A stretch of 42,676 nt of DNA, from NCBI RefSeq assembly GCF_000701865.1, contig NZ_JNKA01000005.1, forward strand, positions 1-42,676. Direction: 5' to 3'. The position numbers were made by a program, and so were the translations under genes. Numbering within the stretch: the first letter of the stretch is position 1; each line of letters starts with the position of its first letter. Positions 12,205 to 23,800 of the stretch are shown here, one piece after another. The notes beneath the pieces were generated by a model. That model saw only the letters and a program-made list of their open reading frames with translations. It searched no databases and was not told the origin of the DNA. Source of the DNA: Mycoplasmopsis felis ATCC 23391 (GTDB lineage Bacteria; Bacillota_I; Bacilli_A; Mycoplasmatales; Metamycoplasmataceae).

Positions 12205-13259
12205 TGTCTCATAAATATCAAATTATTGATAACAAAAAAGTTTGAATAGACGAAAATAAAATTTATTTTTCAAACAAAAGGGTTAAAGAAAAATCATTAA
12301 AAGACAAATTATTAAATACTAACTCACCTCTTTGAAACTCATTATCAAGGTTTTTAGTTATAGTTTTAGAATTTTTCTTAATTGGTTTTATTGTCATTAC
12401 TATTACTTTCTTTTTAATTAATGCTGTTCCTGGTTCAAATACATTAACTGCAGGTTTAGATGATGCTTCTCGTAAAGCAACTGAAGCAAAATACGGTTTA
12501 GATTTACCTTTGATCCAAAGATATTTTATTTATTTAAAAGGATTATCTAAAGGAGATTTTGGTATTTCACTTTCACTATTCCCTGCACAAGAAATTAATT
12601 CATTTATTTGAGAACGTTTTTATAAGTCATTTTTAGTAGGTATATTTTCAGTTTTAATAACAGTTGTAATAGGAATTTCTGTTGGTATTTGAGTTGGAAA
12701 AAATCCAGGTGGCTGAGTTGATAATATATCAACAGTTATTGTAAGTATTTTTTCATCTGTACCATCAATTATTTTTGCTTTAATTTTAGTCTTTTTAGGA
12801 AGATTGATTGGTTTACCATATATCTTTGATCATAATGATTTATTAACATATATTTTACCTGGTTTAGCTTTATCACTAGGAAGTATTATTGTTTATATAA
12901 AATATATTAGAACTGAATTAAACAGAGAACTAAATTCAGTGCACGCAAAATTTGCATATTTAAAAGGACTTACAAAAAATCGTTTTGTATGAGTTCATGC
13001 ACTTAAACCTTCATTATTTCCTATTGCTACATTCTTTCCTGCTGTTATTTTTGGTTCATTTATAGGAAGTATTTTTATAGAACAAATCTTCTTTATTTCT
13101 GGATCTGGTGCTACTTTATTACAAGCAATTCAAACTAAAGACTATAATGTTATTTTATTTTTAATTGTTATGTTTACTATGTTAACAATATTATCATATG
13201 CAACACGTGATATTTTATATGAAGTTATAGATCCACGTGTGCGTAGAAAAGGAGTCTAA
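12204..13259 (+). CDS. oppB: oligopeptide ABC transporter permease OppB
   Basis: 351 residues. One of the two membrane subunits of the peptide importer. After a cytoplasmic N-terminus of about 55 residues there is a first membrane helix (LVIVLEFFLIGFIVITITFF), the AVPG motif common to DppB/OppB permeases, then five more hydrophobic segments. The cytoplasmic loop that contacts the ATPases is seen as KFAYLKGLTKNRFVWVHALKPS (an EAA-like loop at about residues 255-275). The protein ends in DPRVRRKGV, like other OppB proteins. It starts within the oppA stop (TAATG) and its own stop overlaps the oppC start in the same way, which implies strict co-translation. Confidence 0.93.
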
Positions 13260-14299
13260 TGGAACAAAAAAAATCAAAATTAGCATCTTCTTTTTCTAAA
13301 TATGTTAATAAATTAAAACAAAGACAAGAATTAGGTCCTACAAATGAACTAACAAAAGAATCAGCACCAAATGCAATCTTACAACCTTTTCAATACCAAG
13401 CATGAAAAATCATAGGTAAAACCTTTGATTTTCAAGTAGACAGTCAATTAAAAGCAGAAACAAAAATTTTTAAAGAATTTGTCTATAGATTTTCCAAAAA
13501 TTTTGGTGGTGTATTTGGTTTTGTTTTACTAGTTAGCATTATTGTTTTATCTATTTTTGTTCCTTTTACTACACTTAGTCCAACACAAAGTGATGTTGAT
13601 GTTAAAAATTTAACATTTAATCAAACTGACTCAAATGGAATTTATCATATTCTAGGAACTGATTCAATTGGTAGAGATTTATGAGCTAGATTATGACACG
13701 GATTGAGATACTCATTATCATTAGCTATTGTAGTTGCAATAATTGAAGTTATTATAGGTTTAACTATTGGTATTTTAATGGGTCAATATGAAAAATTTGA
13801 CAAAGTAATGACTTTTATCATTAAGATATTATCTGTTGTTCCTACAATTATTATTTTAATATTAATGACTATTGTTGTTAGTCCTAGTTTTTGAGTAATA
13901 GTATTTTCTTTATCATTTACTTCGTGAACAGGTATGGCAAATCAAATTAGAGCTCAAGTTAAAAGAGCAAAACATTTTGAGTGAGTTTCAGCATCTAAAG
14001 TTTTAGGAACTCCAAACTGAAAAATATTAAAAAATTATATTCCGGTTATTTTACCTATTTTAATTACTCAATTAGTATTTACAATTCCTGGTGTTGTGTT
14101 ATCTGAAACTTCGCTTGCTTTTATAGGTTTAGCAATTGATGATGTCCCAACTTTAGGTAATTTAATTTCCGAAGGGCAAAAAGTCTTTCCAACATACTTA
14201 AGATATGTTTTTGTTCCATCAACATTATTAATTTTAATTACTACTTCAGTACAATTAATAGGTGCAAGCATTCAAGATGCTCTAAGAAGACAAAGATAG
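13259..14299 (+). CDS. oppC: oligopeptide ABC transporter permease OppC
   Basis: 346 residues. The second membrane subunit of the importer, partner of OppB. A polar N-terminus of about 75 residues precedes the first membrane helix (GVFGFVLLVSIIVLSIFVPF). The OppC hallmark HILGTDSIGRDLWARL appears at about 125-140, followed by RYSLSLAI and four or five further helices. The EAA loop is EWVSASKVLGTPNWKILKNY at about 241-260. The end, ASIQDALRRQR, corresponds to the usual GDALRDALDPR tail. It starts in the oppB stop (TAATG), and oppD follows after 6 bases. Confidence 0.93.
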
Positions 14300-14305
14300 G
14301 AATTT

Positions 14306-15685
14306 ATGAAAAAAAATAATAATATTTTATATAAGAAACAATATAGATATAAGAGAAAACATTCATATCAATTCTTAACCAAAAAAACTACAGAAGAAAG
14401 TTTATTAATTAATCAAAAACAAGAAATACTAACTAAAAATAGTGAATATAACAAAGATATAACAAAAAAACAAAACAAACCAATTGAAACACAAAAAACA
14501 AATAATCAATCAAATAATTTAAATAAAAAATCATTTTTTTCTAAATTATTATTTTGAAGAAAAAACAAGAAATTTGATTTTGATAAATTTTATGAAAATG
14601 TGCAATATAAAGAACTTAGCGATGGTACTAAGTTAAAAATAGCTGCAGAAATTAAAGATATCCACTTATCATTTACAAATCCTGCTGTTCCAGGTCAAAA
14701 AAATAAAGTATTAAGAGGTCCTTCTATAGAAATATATGAAGGCAAAGTTCATGCTATCATAGGTGAATCAGGTTCTGGAAAATCCGTTATAACATCATTA
14801 TTATATGGACTAACAGGTGATAATGCTGTTATTGATTCAGGAACTGTTAAACTATATAATAACAATGTAGAAAAATTCACATTCAAAGATTGAGAAAAAT
14901 CAAAATATCGTGGAAAAATAGTTTCTGCTGTTTTCCAAAATCCTATGTCTACTTTAAACCCAACAATGAAAGTAGGAAACCAAATCATTGAAGGTATGTT
15001 ATTAAACAAGGTAGTTAAAAATAAAAAGGAAGCATATTCAAGAGCGCTAGAATTTTTAAAACTAACAAAAATTAATGATCCCGAAGCTGTTATGAAATTA
15101 TATCCTCATGAAATGTCAGGTGGAATGATTCAACGTGTTGTAATTGCAGCAATTGTAGCACTAGAACCTAAAATATTAGTAATGGATGAACCAACAACAG
15201 CACTAGATCCAACGGTTCAAGCATTAGTTTTAGATATAATTAAAGAATTGCAAGAAAAACTAAAATTATCAATAGTTTTTATTACTCATGATTTAGGTGT
15301 TGTTGCTTCTATTTCTGATTACATTTCAATAATGTATGCAGGACAAATTATAGAAGAAGGAACTAGAGAAGAAATTTTACATTATCCTCAACATCCATAT
15401 ACATGAGGTTTAATTATGAGTATGCCTGATGTTAATAAAGGTTCTCGTTTAGCGACTATTAGGGGAAGCGTACCATCTAATTTGAATAATATTAAAGGTG
15501 ATGCGTTTGCAGTTAGAAATGATTATGCATTGGGAATAGACTTTCAAGAAGAACCAGATTTCTATCAAATTTCAGAAACACATAGAGTTAAATCTGCTTT
15601 ATTAGATCAAAATGCTCCAAAATATGAACCACCACTATTGATTCAAAAACTATGAAAGGGATATTTAAATAAAGATGGAAAATAA
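14306..15685 (+). CDS. oppD: oligopeptide ABC transporter ATP-binding protein OppD
   Basis: 459 residues. ATPase that powers the importer together with OppF. The ABC domain begins near residue 112: Walker A GESGSGKS at about 153-160, Q-loop VFQNPMSTLNP, signature MSGGMIQR near 270, Walker B ILVMDEPTTALDP near 291-303 and switch His in ITHD. The C-terminal oligo_HPY region (HPYTWGLIMSMP, then GSVPSN) is typical of OppD. Oddity: the first 110 or so residues are a basic, Asn/Lys/Gln-rich extension absent from standard OppD. An internal start (ATG at 14600) would remove most of it, but the RBS AGGAATTT supports 14306. It overlaps oppF by 11 bases. Confidence 0.92.
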
Positions 15686-16997
15686 AGAGATACTTTATAA
15701 AGTTAAAAAATTCCCTTTTGGAACTAAATATATCTTAAGAAAACAAACACCCGGAACAAGTCAAATGCTTAAACCTAAGCACAATGAACAAGAATTAGTT
15801 ACAATTAGAAATCTTGATATAACATATGGTTCTGGTTCAAAAGAATTTAAAGCAGTTATGGATTTAAATTTAAATATTTATCAAGGTGAAGTGTTAGGTT
15901 TAGTAGGTGAATCAGGTTCAGGTAAAAGTACAATTGGAAAAGCTTTGGTAGGTTTAGTTCCACATAGTTTTGGAGAAATTAAATTATTAGGTAAAACATT
16001 ACCTAAAAAACTAGTTCGTGGTTTTAAATTTGGAAAGAAACTAAAAGAATATAAAGAAATTGAGCACTTCTTAGTTAATAAAGTGCAAATGATTTTCCAA
16101 GATCCTGCTAATTCCTTAAATCCTCACGTGAACGTAGAAACAGTTGTTTCAGAAGGTTTATCAAACACAAAAAATGCTAAAGAAATTTATTTATTTAATT
16201 TTGATCAATTAGCAAAAAAGGCTATTTATGAAGAATTATGTGATATTCATCATAGCCAATTTTTTGGTGATTATGAACAATTATTAGAAAAAGAAATTAC
16301 ACAAGACAATGAATCAAGTTATAATGCATTATTTGTTAATTTATACCAAGATATAAAAAATCTGAATAACAATTATTTATTAAAAATTATTGAAAAATAT
16401 AAACAAGAAAGAGATGATATTTTAAAATTCTCTGAAAAACAATGCAAAAGATTATTAGTTAAAGAAATTTTAAAATCTGTTGGTTTAGATGATTCAGTTC
16501 TAAGAAGATATCCTTTAGAATTCTCGGGTGGTCAACAACAAAGAATTGGAATATCTCGAGCAGTTGTTCTTAGACCACAATTATTAGTAGCAGATGAACC
16601 TATTTCAGCATTGGATGTGTCAATTCAAGCACAAGTAGTAAACATATTCAATGAGTTAAAAGAAAAATATAAATTAACTATTCTTTTTATTGCTCATGAT
16701 TTAAGAATGGTTGAATATATATCAGATAGAATCGCTGTAATGAACAAAGGTAGGCTATTAGAAATAGGTAAAACAAATGAAATAATGTATCATTCTCTAC
16801 ATCCATATACTAAAAGTTTATTAGATGCTGTTCCTTCAATTGAAGGAAATAAGGGAAGTTTAATTGGTTATGTATATGATATTAATATGCATAATTATGA
16901 TTCAGAAAACCAACCAAAATGAATCAAAATTAATGATGATCATTTTGTTTTGGGTACAGAACAAGAAGTTGAAAATTGAAAAAAAGGAATTTATTAA
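15675..16997 (+). CDS. oppF: oligopeptide ABC transporter ATP-binding protein OppF
   Basis: 440 residues. The second ATPase of the Opp complex. Walker A GESGSGKS is at 78-85, Q-loop MIFQDPANSLNP near 140-150, signature FSGGQQQR at 283-290, Walker B LLVADEPISALD near 303-314 and IAHD after it. The HPYTKSLL element marks the C-terminal oligo_HPY segment. About 100 extra, mostly helical and acidic residues (roughly 160-265) lie between the Q-loop and the signature, where ordinary OppF has a short helical linker. The gene begins inside the end of oppD and closes the operon. Only a weak hairpin follows. Confidence 0.92.
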
Positions 16998-17004
16998 ATT
17001 ATTA

Positions 17005-17036
17005 AAATAGAATATTTTTTTATTCGATTTAATTTC
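17005..17036 (+). terminator. weak hairpin after the opp operon
   Basis: An imperfect stem (GAATA/TATTC plus AAAT/ATTT, one A-G mismatch) with an all-T loop lies 8 bases after oppF. It lacks a clean T tail, so termination may be partial. The rest of the gap up to ptsH (to 17195) is plain A/T-rich sequence plus the ptsH promoter. Confidence 0.3.
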
Positions 17037-17149
17037 ACTAAACTAAAATTTATTAAAAATTAATTTAAATGATAATTTAAACTTTTATAAATTAGATAGT
17101 AATTTAAAACATGTATTAAATATAGTTAAATATAATAATTAAATTTTTA

Positions 17150-17158
17150 TGCTATAAT
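17150..17158 (+). promoter_or_regulatory. extended -10 promoter of ptsH
   Basis: TGCTATAAT is a perfect extended -10 element (TGn followed by TATAAT). It lies 38 bases before the ptsH ATG, which would give a leader of roughly 30 nt. No -35 is evident, as expected for extended -10 promoters. Confidence 0.6.
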
Positions 17159-17195
17159 AAATAAGCAATAGATCTATTTAAAAGAAAGGTTAACT

Positions 17196-17459
17196 ATGAA
17201 AGAATTTACAGCAAAAATTGTAGATCCAATTGGATTACATGCTCGTCCAACTTCTATCATTTGTACTACTGCTTCAAAATTCAAATCAGACTCAAAATTA
17301 TTTTTCAATGGACGTGAAGGTAATTTAAAATCTATTATGAATATTATGGCTTTAGGAATCAAACATGGTGCTGAAATAACAATTAAAGCATCAGGTGATG
17401 ATGAAGATGCAGCTATTTCAGCTATCAAAAAAGCTTTTGAAGAAAATCAATTAATATAA
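17196..17459 (+). CDS. ptsH: phosphocarrier protein HPr
   Basis: 87 residues, the normal HPr length. HPr passes phosphate from Enzyme I to the sugar-specific EII proteins of the phosphotransferase system in the cytoplasm. The active-site motif GLHARP has His15 as the phosphate carrier. The NLKSIMNIMALG motif carries Ser46, the target of HPr kinase/phosphorylase, whose gene is also in this window. RBS AAAGAAAGG precedes the ATG. It is transcribed alone from an extended -10 promoter and followed at once by a strong terminator, so it is not co-transcribed with ptsI. Confidence 0.97.
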   Translation: MKEFTAKIVDPIGLHARPTSIICTTASKFKSDSKLFFNGREGNLKSIMNIMALGIKHGAEITIKASGDDEDAAISAIKKAFEENQLI

Positions 17460-17463
17460 TTTT

Positions 17464-17488
17464 TACACCCCTTAAAGGGTGTATTTTT
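17464..17488 (+). terminator. terminator of ptsH
   Basis: A 7-bp stem (TACACCC, 17464-17470, with GGGTGTA, 17477-17483) and a 6-nt loop are followed by TTTTT, 4 bases after the ptsH stop. Confidence 0.85.
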
Positions 17489-17493
17489 ATTTA

Positions 17494-17521
17494 TTTACTA
17501 GATATAAATAAAAATTATAGT
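17494..17521 (+). promoter_or_regulatory. possible tRNA-Leu promoter
   Basis: TTTACT (17494-17499) and TATAGT (17516-17521) are spaced by 16 bases and would start transcription about 10 nt before the tRNA. Both boxes deviate from consensus. Confidence 0.35.
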
Positions 17522-17537
17522 AAAATATAAAAGTTAT

Positions 17538-17622
17538 GCCCGAGTGGTGAAATTGGCAGACACGCTAGACTAAGGATCTAGTGGAGCAATCCGTGCAGGT
17601 TCAAGTCCTGTCTTGGGCACCA
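17538..17622 (+). tRNA. tRNA-Leu (anticodon AAG)
   Basis: 85 nt with encoded CCA. The acceptor stem GCCCGAG/CTTGGGC is complete (one G-U). The D-arm has GTGGTGAAATTGGCAGAC. The anticodon stem CTAGA/TCTAG encloses the 7-nt loop CTAAGGA, giving anticodon AAG at 17572-17574. A long variable arm (TGGAGCAATCCGT) confirms the leucine class. The T-arm GCAGG-TTCAAGT-CCTGT is intact. It reads CUU directly, and other CUN codons only if A34 is modified or wobble is relaxed. Confidence 0.95.
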
Positions 17623-17659
17623 AATATATTTTTTTAAATTTTCTATAACTCTTTTATAC

Positions 17660-17690
17660 AAGCATATTTTTTATAAATATGCTTTTTTCT
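17660..17690 (+). terminator. terminator after tRNA-Leu
   Basis: A 10-bp stem (17660-17669 with 17675-17684) and a 5-nt loop are followed by a T-rich run, 38 bases beyond the tRNA. The remaining 120 bases up to 17813 hold no gene, only A/T-rich sequence and the hairpin at 17780. Confidence 0.8.
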
Positions 17691-17779
17691 TTTTTATATT
17701 TTACTTTTAAGTCTATAGAATAGGGAAAAACGAAAAAAATATTATTGTAAAATATGTTATTATTAAGTATCAAAATTTT

Positions 17780-17800
17780 GTTATATATGAAATATATAAC
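17780..17800 (+). promoter_or_regulatory. perfect hairpin abutting the RBS of the giant lipoprotein gene
   Basis: GTTATATAT and ATATATAAC form a perfect 9-bp inverted repeat around a GAA loop. It is followed immediately by the Shine-Dalgarno AAAGGAGG (17801-17808) and an ATG at 17814. It could be an mRNA-stabilising or translation-tuning stem, or a DNA operator. Which of these applies is not known. Confidence 0.6.
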
Positions 17801-17813
17801 AAAGGAGGATAAA

Positions 17814-20800
17814 ATGAAAAAGAAAACAGTAATATTTTCAAGCACTATAGCTTTATTAGCATCTATATCTATGACTGTATCTTGTCAAGCACCTGGTTCT
17901 TCTAAACCTATTCAAGGAGGAGGACAAAAATTCTTAGAAGAAATTCAAAGAGATGATTCTGATAACCAATTAATCGAATTAAATACTACTTTTGTCCAAA
18001 AACCTTCTGATAATTCTAATAAATTAAATTCAGATATTTTCATTCAAATAAATCCTACTAAAACAAAATCATATAGATTGTCTTCAGATAAATTAATTAA
18101 AAAATTTGACAAAATTAGATATGTTGCTTTAGGTGATTCAATAACCGAAGGATTTGATGGAACACTAACACAATCATATCCGGGAAAAAGAGAAAGTGAT
18201 GGTTCTATATCTGGTGTGTCATATCCTGCTTATTTAGCTAGATTATTAAATTTTAATAATCGAGTTGAAAGTTTTAATAATTATGGTATTTCAGGTTCAA
18301 GAATTTTAGATTGAATAAAATTCTTAGGTATAGAATACAATGATAGTACTGTTTCTAATTATGATTTAACGAAAATATTTGGTGCAAACTGACAAAGCAA
18401 ATCTAAAGAAATTAAAAAAGAATTAAGTCAAGCAAACTTAATCACATTTACACTTAGTGCAAATGACTTATTTTTCTTATTTTTTCAATCAGCTGCACAA
18501 CAAGATGTTGCTAAGTTAATTAAAACAGTTTTAGAAGATGGAGCAGTTATTGGTGATGCTTTAGTCTTTGTTGATAAGTTATTTAAAAACTCACTAAGAG
18601 AAATGAAAAAAAGATTAATAACTTTTGTGTCTAATTTGAAATTATTAGCACCAAAAGCTAATATTAATTTAGTTGGTTATCCAACCCCTATGTTAGGTTT
18701 TGCAAACGTTATTTCTGAATATATTAGTTCATTATTAGGCATTAATATTGAAATATCACCTGTTCAGTTATTAACAGATTTAATTAATAAAGGGTTAAAA
18801 GAAATTTCTGAAATAACTCAGATTAACTTTATTAATCCAGTTAATGTTAATTATTGAAATAAGAATACAGAAAAAGTTTCTACTTTATTTTTTGATATTC
18901 ATCCCAACTCTTATGGTTATAAAAAAATGGCAATGGATTTATATTTAAAAATAGCCAATCCATCTTTAGATATAGAAGATTTTAAAAATTATGACTTTAA
19001 TCAAGAATTTATTGATTATGATAAAGAAAGCTTAAAATATCAAATTGAGGTTAATATAGAAGATTCTGCTTTATTTGGAATTAATACACTATCTTATTTA
19101 GAAAATAAAACAGAACAAGAACATAATGTGGATATTGAAAGAAATATTCATAATTTTGGTCAAAGAATAGCAGAATTAACAAAGACTTTTCAATATATAA
19201 CTAGAGAAATATTTAACTATTTAACTGATAACGTAATATATAATGAAATAGATCCAGACCATTTAGTAAAAAATATTTTACATAAAGAAATAACACAAAA
19301 TAAATTTGGTATGGATACAATTGTGGATAGTATTATAAATTCAAATGGTATTCAAAACATTTTATTTAATATTGAAAATCAATTGGTTTTATTAAGAGAA
19401 AATAATGAATTAACTTTACCTAATGTTTTGCAAACATTTACTAAATCTCTTTTTAATGAGCAAAATTTAGCAATTATCTTTAGTTCAATTTCAAAAAGTG
19501 AAGTCTTTGTTCAAAATAAAACTGAAATTTCTAATGCTTTAAAAGTTATTTTAAATAATGTTATTAAGATATATGGTTTAAATATTAATAAGACAATCTC
19601 TAATATTCTTATAGAAAAAGTACAAAAATACAACATAAATAAAGACGAGTTACAAAACATAATTCAATCTATAATTACTTCTGAACACACAAAAGGAATT
19701 ATAAATTCCTTAGTTGATGCATTTGCTTTATATCCTGAAAACTTTAGCAATGTTCAAAATTTTAATGATATTATCCATTCGTTGTTTAAACAACCGCAAA
19801 TAAATGAATTACTCGCTAAAAATATTAATAATTTAATTAAAGAATTATTAACAAATACAAAAGTAAAAGATATTGCTGTTGACTTTCTTTTTGATATCTT
19901 AACAAAAGAGAATTTAGCAAATAATATATCAAGAGAACAAATTGATTTAGTTATTAGCGATTTAATTAAACTTTTTGATACTATAAATACTGATTTTAGT
20001 TTAATAAATAGAATTACTCATGAAGTTTTAAATAATTTTTCAGCTTATGGAATTGATAATATAACTTCTTTATTTATTGATTCAATTGAAATTGTATTTA
20101 GAAGAGACTTCAGTAATGTTAAAGATGAATTATTGTTAGATTTATTACAAACAATAATAGGTTCTGATTTCTTTAATAATCATAAAGACTCAATTAAACA
20201 ATTATTAAGAAATATTTTAGTTCAAGAGAATTTAGAAAAAATTTCAAATATAACTTCTAAATTACTTGAAAACACTAAATTAGTTAAATATATTTCCCAA
20301 GAGGGATTACAAAAATTTATTGTTATTGTATTTAGTCAACCTCAAATTTTGGAAATCCTAAATTTTGGTTTAGATAGTTTAATTGATAATTCACAGGAAT
20401 TACTAAAAGCAAGAACATTAGATGATTTACTTAATGAAATTATTAAGCATTTAAATTTAGAAAACATTCAAGACTTATTAGTACCATTTGTTAATAATAT
20501 TTTGAATAATGCAGAATTTCCTAATGTTATTAAGGATATCTTAACAACTTTAATGAGCAACTTTAATTTTGATTTAGAAAATGAATTAAATATACAATTC
20601 ATTAATGATTTTTCAAATAATGTAATTAGTTTAATTAATGAATATAACATTATTGAACCTATTATTAATCAAATAACAAATCAAATAAAAATTGCAAGAA
20701 CTTCAACTGACCCGACTTCTGAAATAAAGAAAATCCCAAGTTTATTACTTGAGATATTAAAAAATAAATTTACTGAAAATATAATTCCTAATATAAAAAA

Positions 20801-23800
20801 TTTACTAAATAAAGATTGAGTTCAAAATAATCCACATGGTATATCAAATTTAGCAAGTGTTGTATTTGTTCAATTAAAAGATACAGGTATATTAAACCAT
20901 GTGATTAATGATATTCTTAATATAGAACTAGAAAAAGAAACTATTATAAAATACATAGATAAAGATGAAGTTTTAGGATTAATAGATTCTCTTATTAATA
21001 CTGAAGGAATAGCAGAATTAATACAAAAATTAATATTTACTGGATTAACAAATAGTGATTGAATTGATAACGTTAATAATATCAATCAATTTCTTAATTA
21101 TTTATTAAATAATAATTCATTCAAAGAAGTTATAGTAAATAATTTAAAAACAATTTTAAAACAATTAGTTTTAGAAGGAAAATATCAAAAAACAATAGTT
21201 AAAACGATTAAAGTTTTATTAAATGATAATGGATATGTAGTAAACAATAAGTATGATGAAGTATTTTTAAATATAGTTCCAAGTATATTAAACACACTTA
21301 CTACAACAAATAAATTTGATAATTTACTAGATACACTATTTAATGTAATACAAAAAGCAACTAACTTAAGTGATATTCAAAATAATTTACCTAATGACTT
21401 ATTGATAAGTATAAATTTAAAAGATTTAAATTTATATACTAATTTATTAAAAACACCTTTATTTTCAGAAAATAAGGAATTAGCAAAAGAATTATTTAGA
21501 AATTTATATGACACATTTAAAAATGATCATTTACAAAAGGTTTTAAATTTAATTTTACCTAATCAAATTCTAGGAATATCGAAAGTTGATTTATCAAATT
21601 TAATTCTTAAAATTTCAAAAAATACAAACTTTATATCATTTATAAATAATTTATTTGGTTTCATTGTTGATAATTCAAGTAATATTGGGAATTCAGAAAA
21701 CTTCATTCAAATAATTAATATATTTCTTAAAAATACAGAATTTATTAATCAAAATAAATCTTTATTAACTAATATTTTAAATGAATTAAAATCAAATAAC
21801 ACATTTGTGGAATTTATTAGCAATTTCCTTAAAGAACAATTATCTTCTTCTGAATTAAATTGAATATTTGCAAATACAACCAATGCAAACGGATTAATTA
21901 AAGAAATTCTAACTTTTAGTTTAGCTCAAATTGATCATTTTCATTTATTTGAACATCTATTTAATTCACTAAGTGAATATAGTTTAAGTTCAGAACAAAA
22001 TTATCATTCAATCATTACAAATTTCTTAAATAATTTAAAAACAGAATTTACCGAAGATAAATTAAAAAATAACATAGTACATATAATAAAAAGTCTTCCA
22101 GAAAATTTTATTAATATTCATATAAATGATATAAAACAGGTTTTAGTCAACGTTTATGATTATTTAAAACAAAGACCTAATTTAGGTCAAACAATTTTAA
22201 ACTTTTTACCAGTGAATTTAAAACAAGAAGTTCATAAATATGTTTCAAAAGAAGTCTTGAATAATATTTTATTTAATATTTTAAATAAAGAACAAACACG
22301 AACATTGTTTATTAACACAATCGATAATTTATTAAATATTAATAATTTAAATCAGTTAAATTCCTTTGATGACTTAATTAAAGCATTACTAAGAAACATC
22401 AATGGACAAGAATTAAAATCTAATCTAATTGCTTGATTAGATGAAATTGTGAGTGATACAAAATTATTAAGTAATTTAACTAGTGTTATTTCGAATGTTA
22501 TTAAGTTTAATTTTAATAATTTATATAATAATCCACAAACTGATGAGTTTTTAAAATTATTTATTCCCGAAGTATATAGTTGAATTAAAGAATTCAACTT
22601 ATTAGAAATAGTTTTTGAAGAAATTGTTTTACTATTAAATATTAATAATAACGAAGACCTTAATACAAAAATAAACACATTTAAAAATAATTTAATAACA
22701 AAATTAAAAGATAAAATAGTAGAAAATTGACATCCTTTAGTTAAAAAAATTTATGAATCTAACTTCTTTAATGAACAAAAAGAATATACAAAGTTCTTAT
22801 TAAATGGAATTTTTGAGATTTTAGTTGATAATTTCGTTATCTTCAAAGATGTTTTAAATAATTTATTAATTGAAAATCAATTCATTGATTCAAACAATAA
22901 ATTAACAGAGGATCAAATTAATTTATTAAAACCTTTATTAAAATCAATTAACAATATAGATACAAATGTTTCAATAATAGATAAACTAATAGAAATAGAT
23001 AAATCATTAATTTCTCAAACAAATAATTCAAGTGAATTAATATCATTGTTAACTAACAAGTTAATAGAGTTTATCAATATAAAAGACTTTAAGTTAGTTA
23101 AAATCCTTTTAGGTTCTGATTTTATTAAATCTAACAAAAGTTTATTTAAACACATTTTTGAGCAACTATTAAGCAATCATTTTAATAAAACAAATATCGA
23201 TAAACTTATTAATTTAATTCCTTTAGACACACTTGGTTCAAATTTAGGTATAAGAACGAATGATTTAAATGATTTTATTTCACAAATTCTTTTATCAGAT
23301 AATTTAAAAAACATAATTAAAACAATTGTTAACTCAAGTATTGATAATATAGAAAGATTATCACAATCAAACTCATTTAATGAGTTGTTTATAAATATAT
23401 TTAATATAAATAATTTAAAAGATAATATCAAAAATGATTTTGTTTCATTAATTAAAAATACTTTAACTGATAATAATGTTCAAGATAAACTAAGAGAATT
23501 TATTATTAATTTATTTAACAAGGAAATTTTAGTTCCTTATTTAGCAAATGTATCAGATAAAAATACACTAGCTCAAAATATTGTGAATATCTACCAAATA
23601 ATTGACAATAGATTAAATATAAGTGAACTAATATTTGAAATTGTTTATTCACAATTAAGTAATAATGGAATTGATTTTAATGTTTCTAATTTTATTAATG
23701 CTTTTATTAATGGATTTAAACAAAAACTAGGAACAGAACAAGAACAAGAACAAAATTTAATTAATTTAATTAAAGATATTTTAAAATCTAATTTATTTAG

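Noticed and set aside
16998-17195. Hidden gene or riboswitch between oppF and ptsH
   Set aside because: The stretch is A/T-rich with frequent stops in all frames and only a weak hairpin and the ptsH promoter.
17654-17845. Small minus-strand ORF (63 codons) in the tRNA-lipoprotein gap
   Set aside because: It lies across a terminator and the promoter/RBS of the lipoprotein gene and has low-complexity Phe/Ile/Lys/Asn composition with no convincing RBS.
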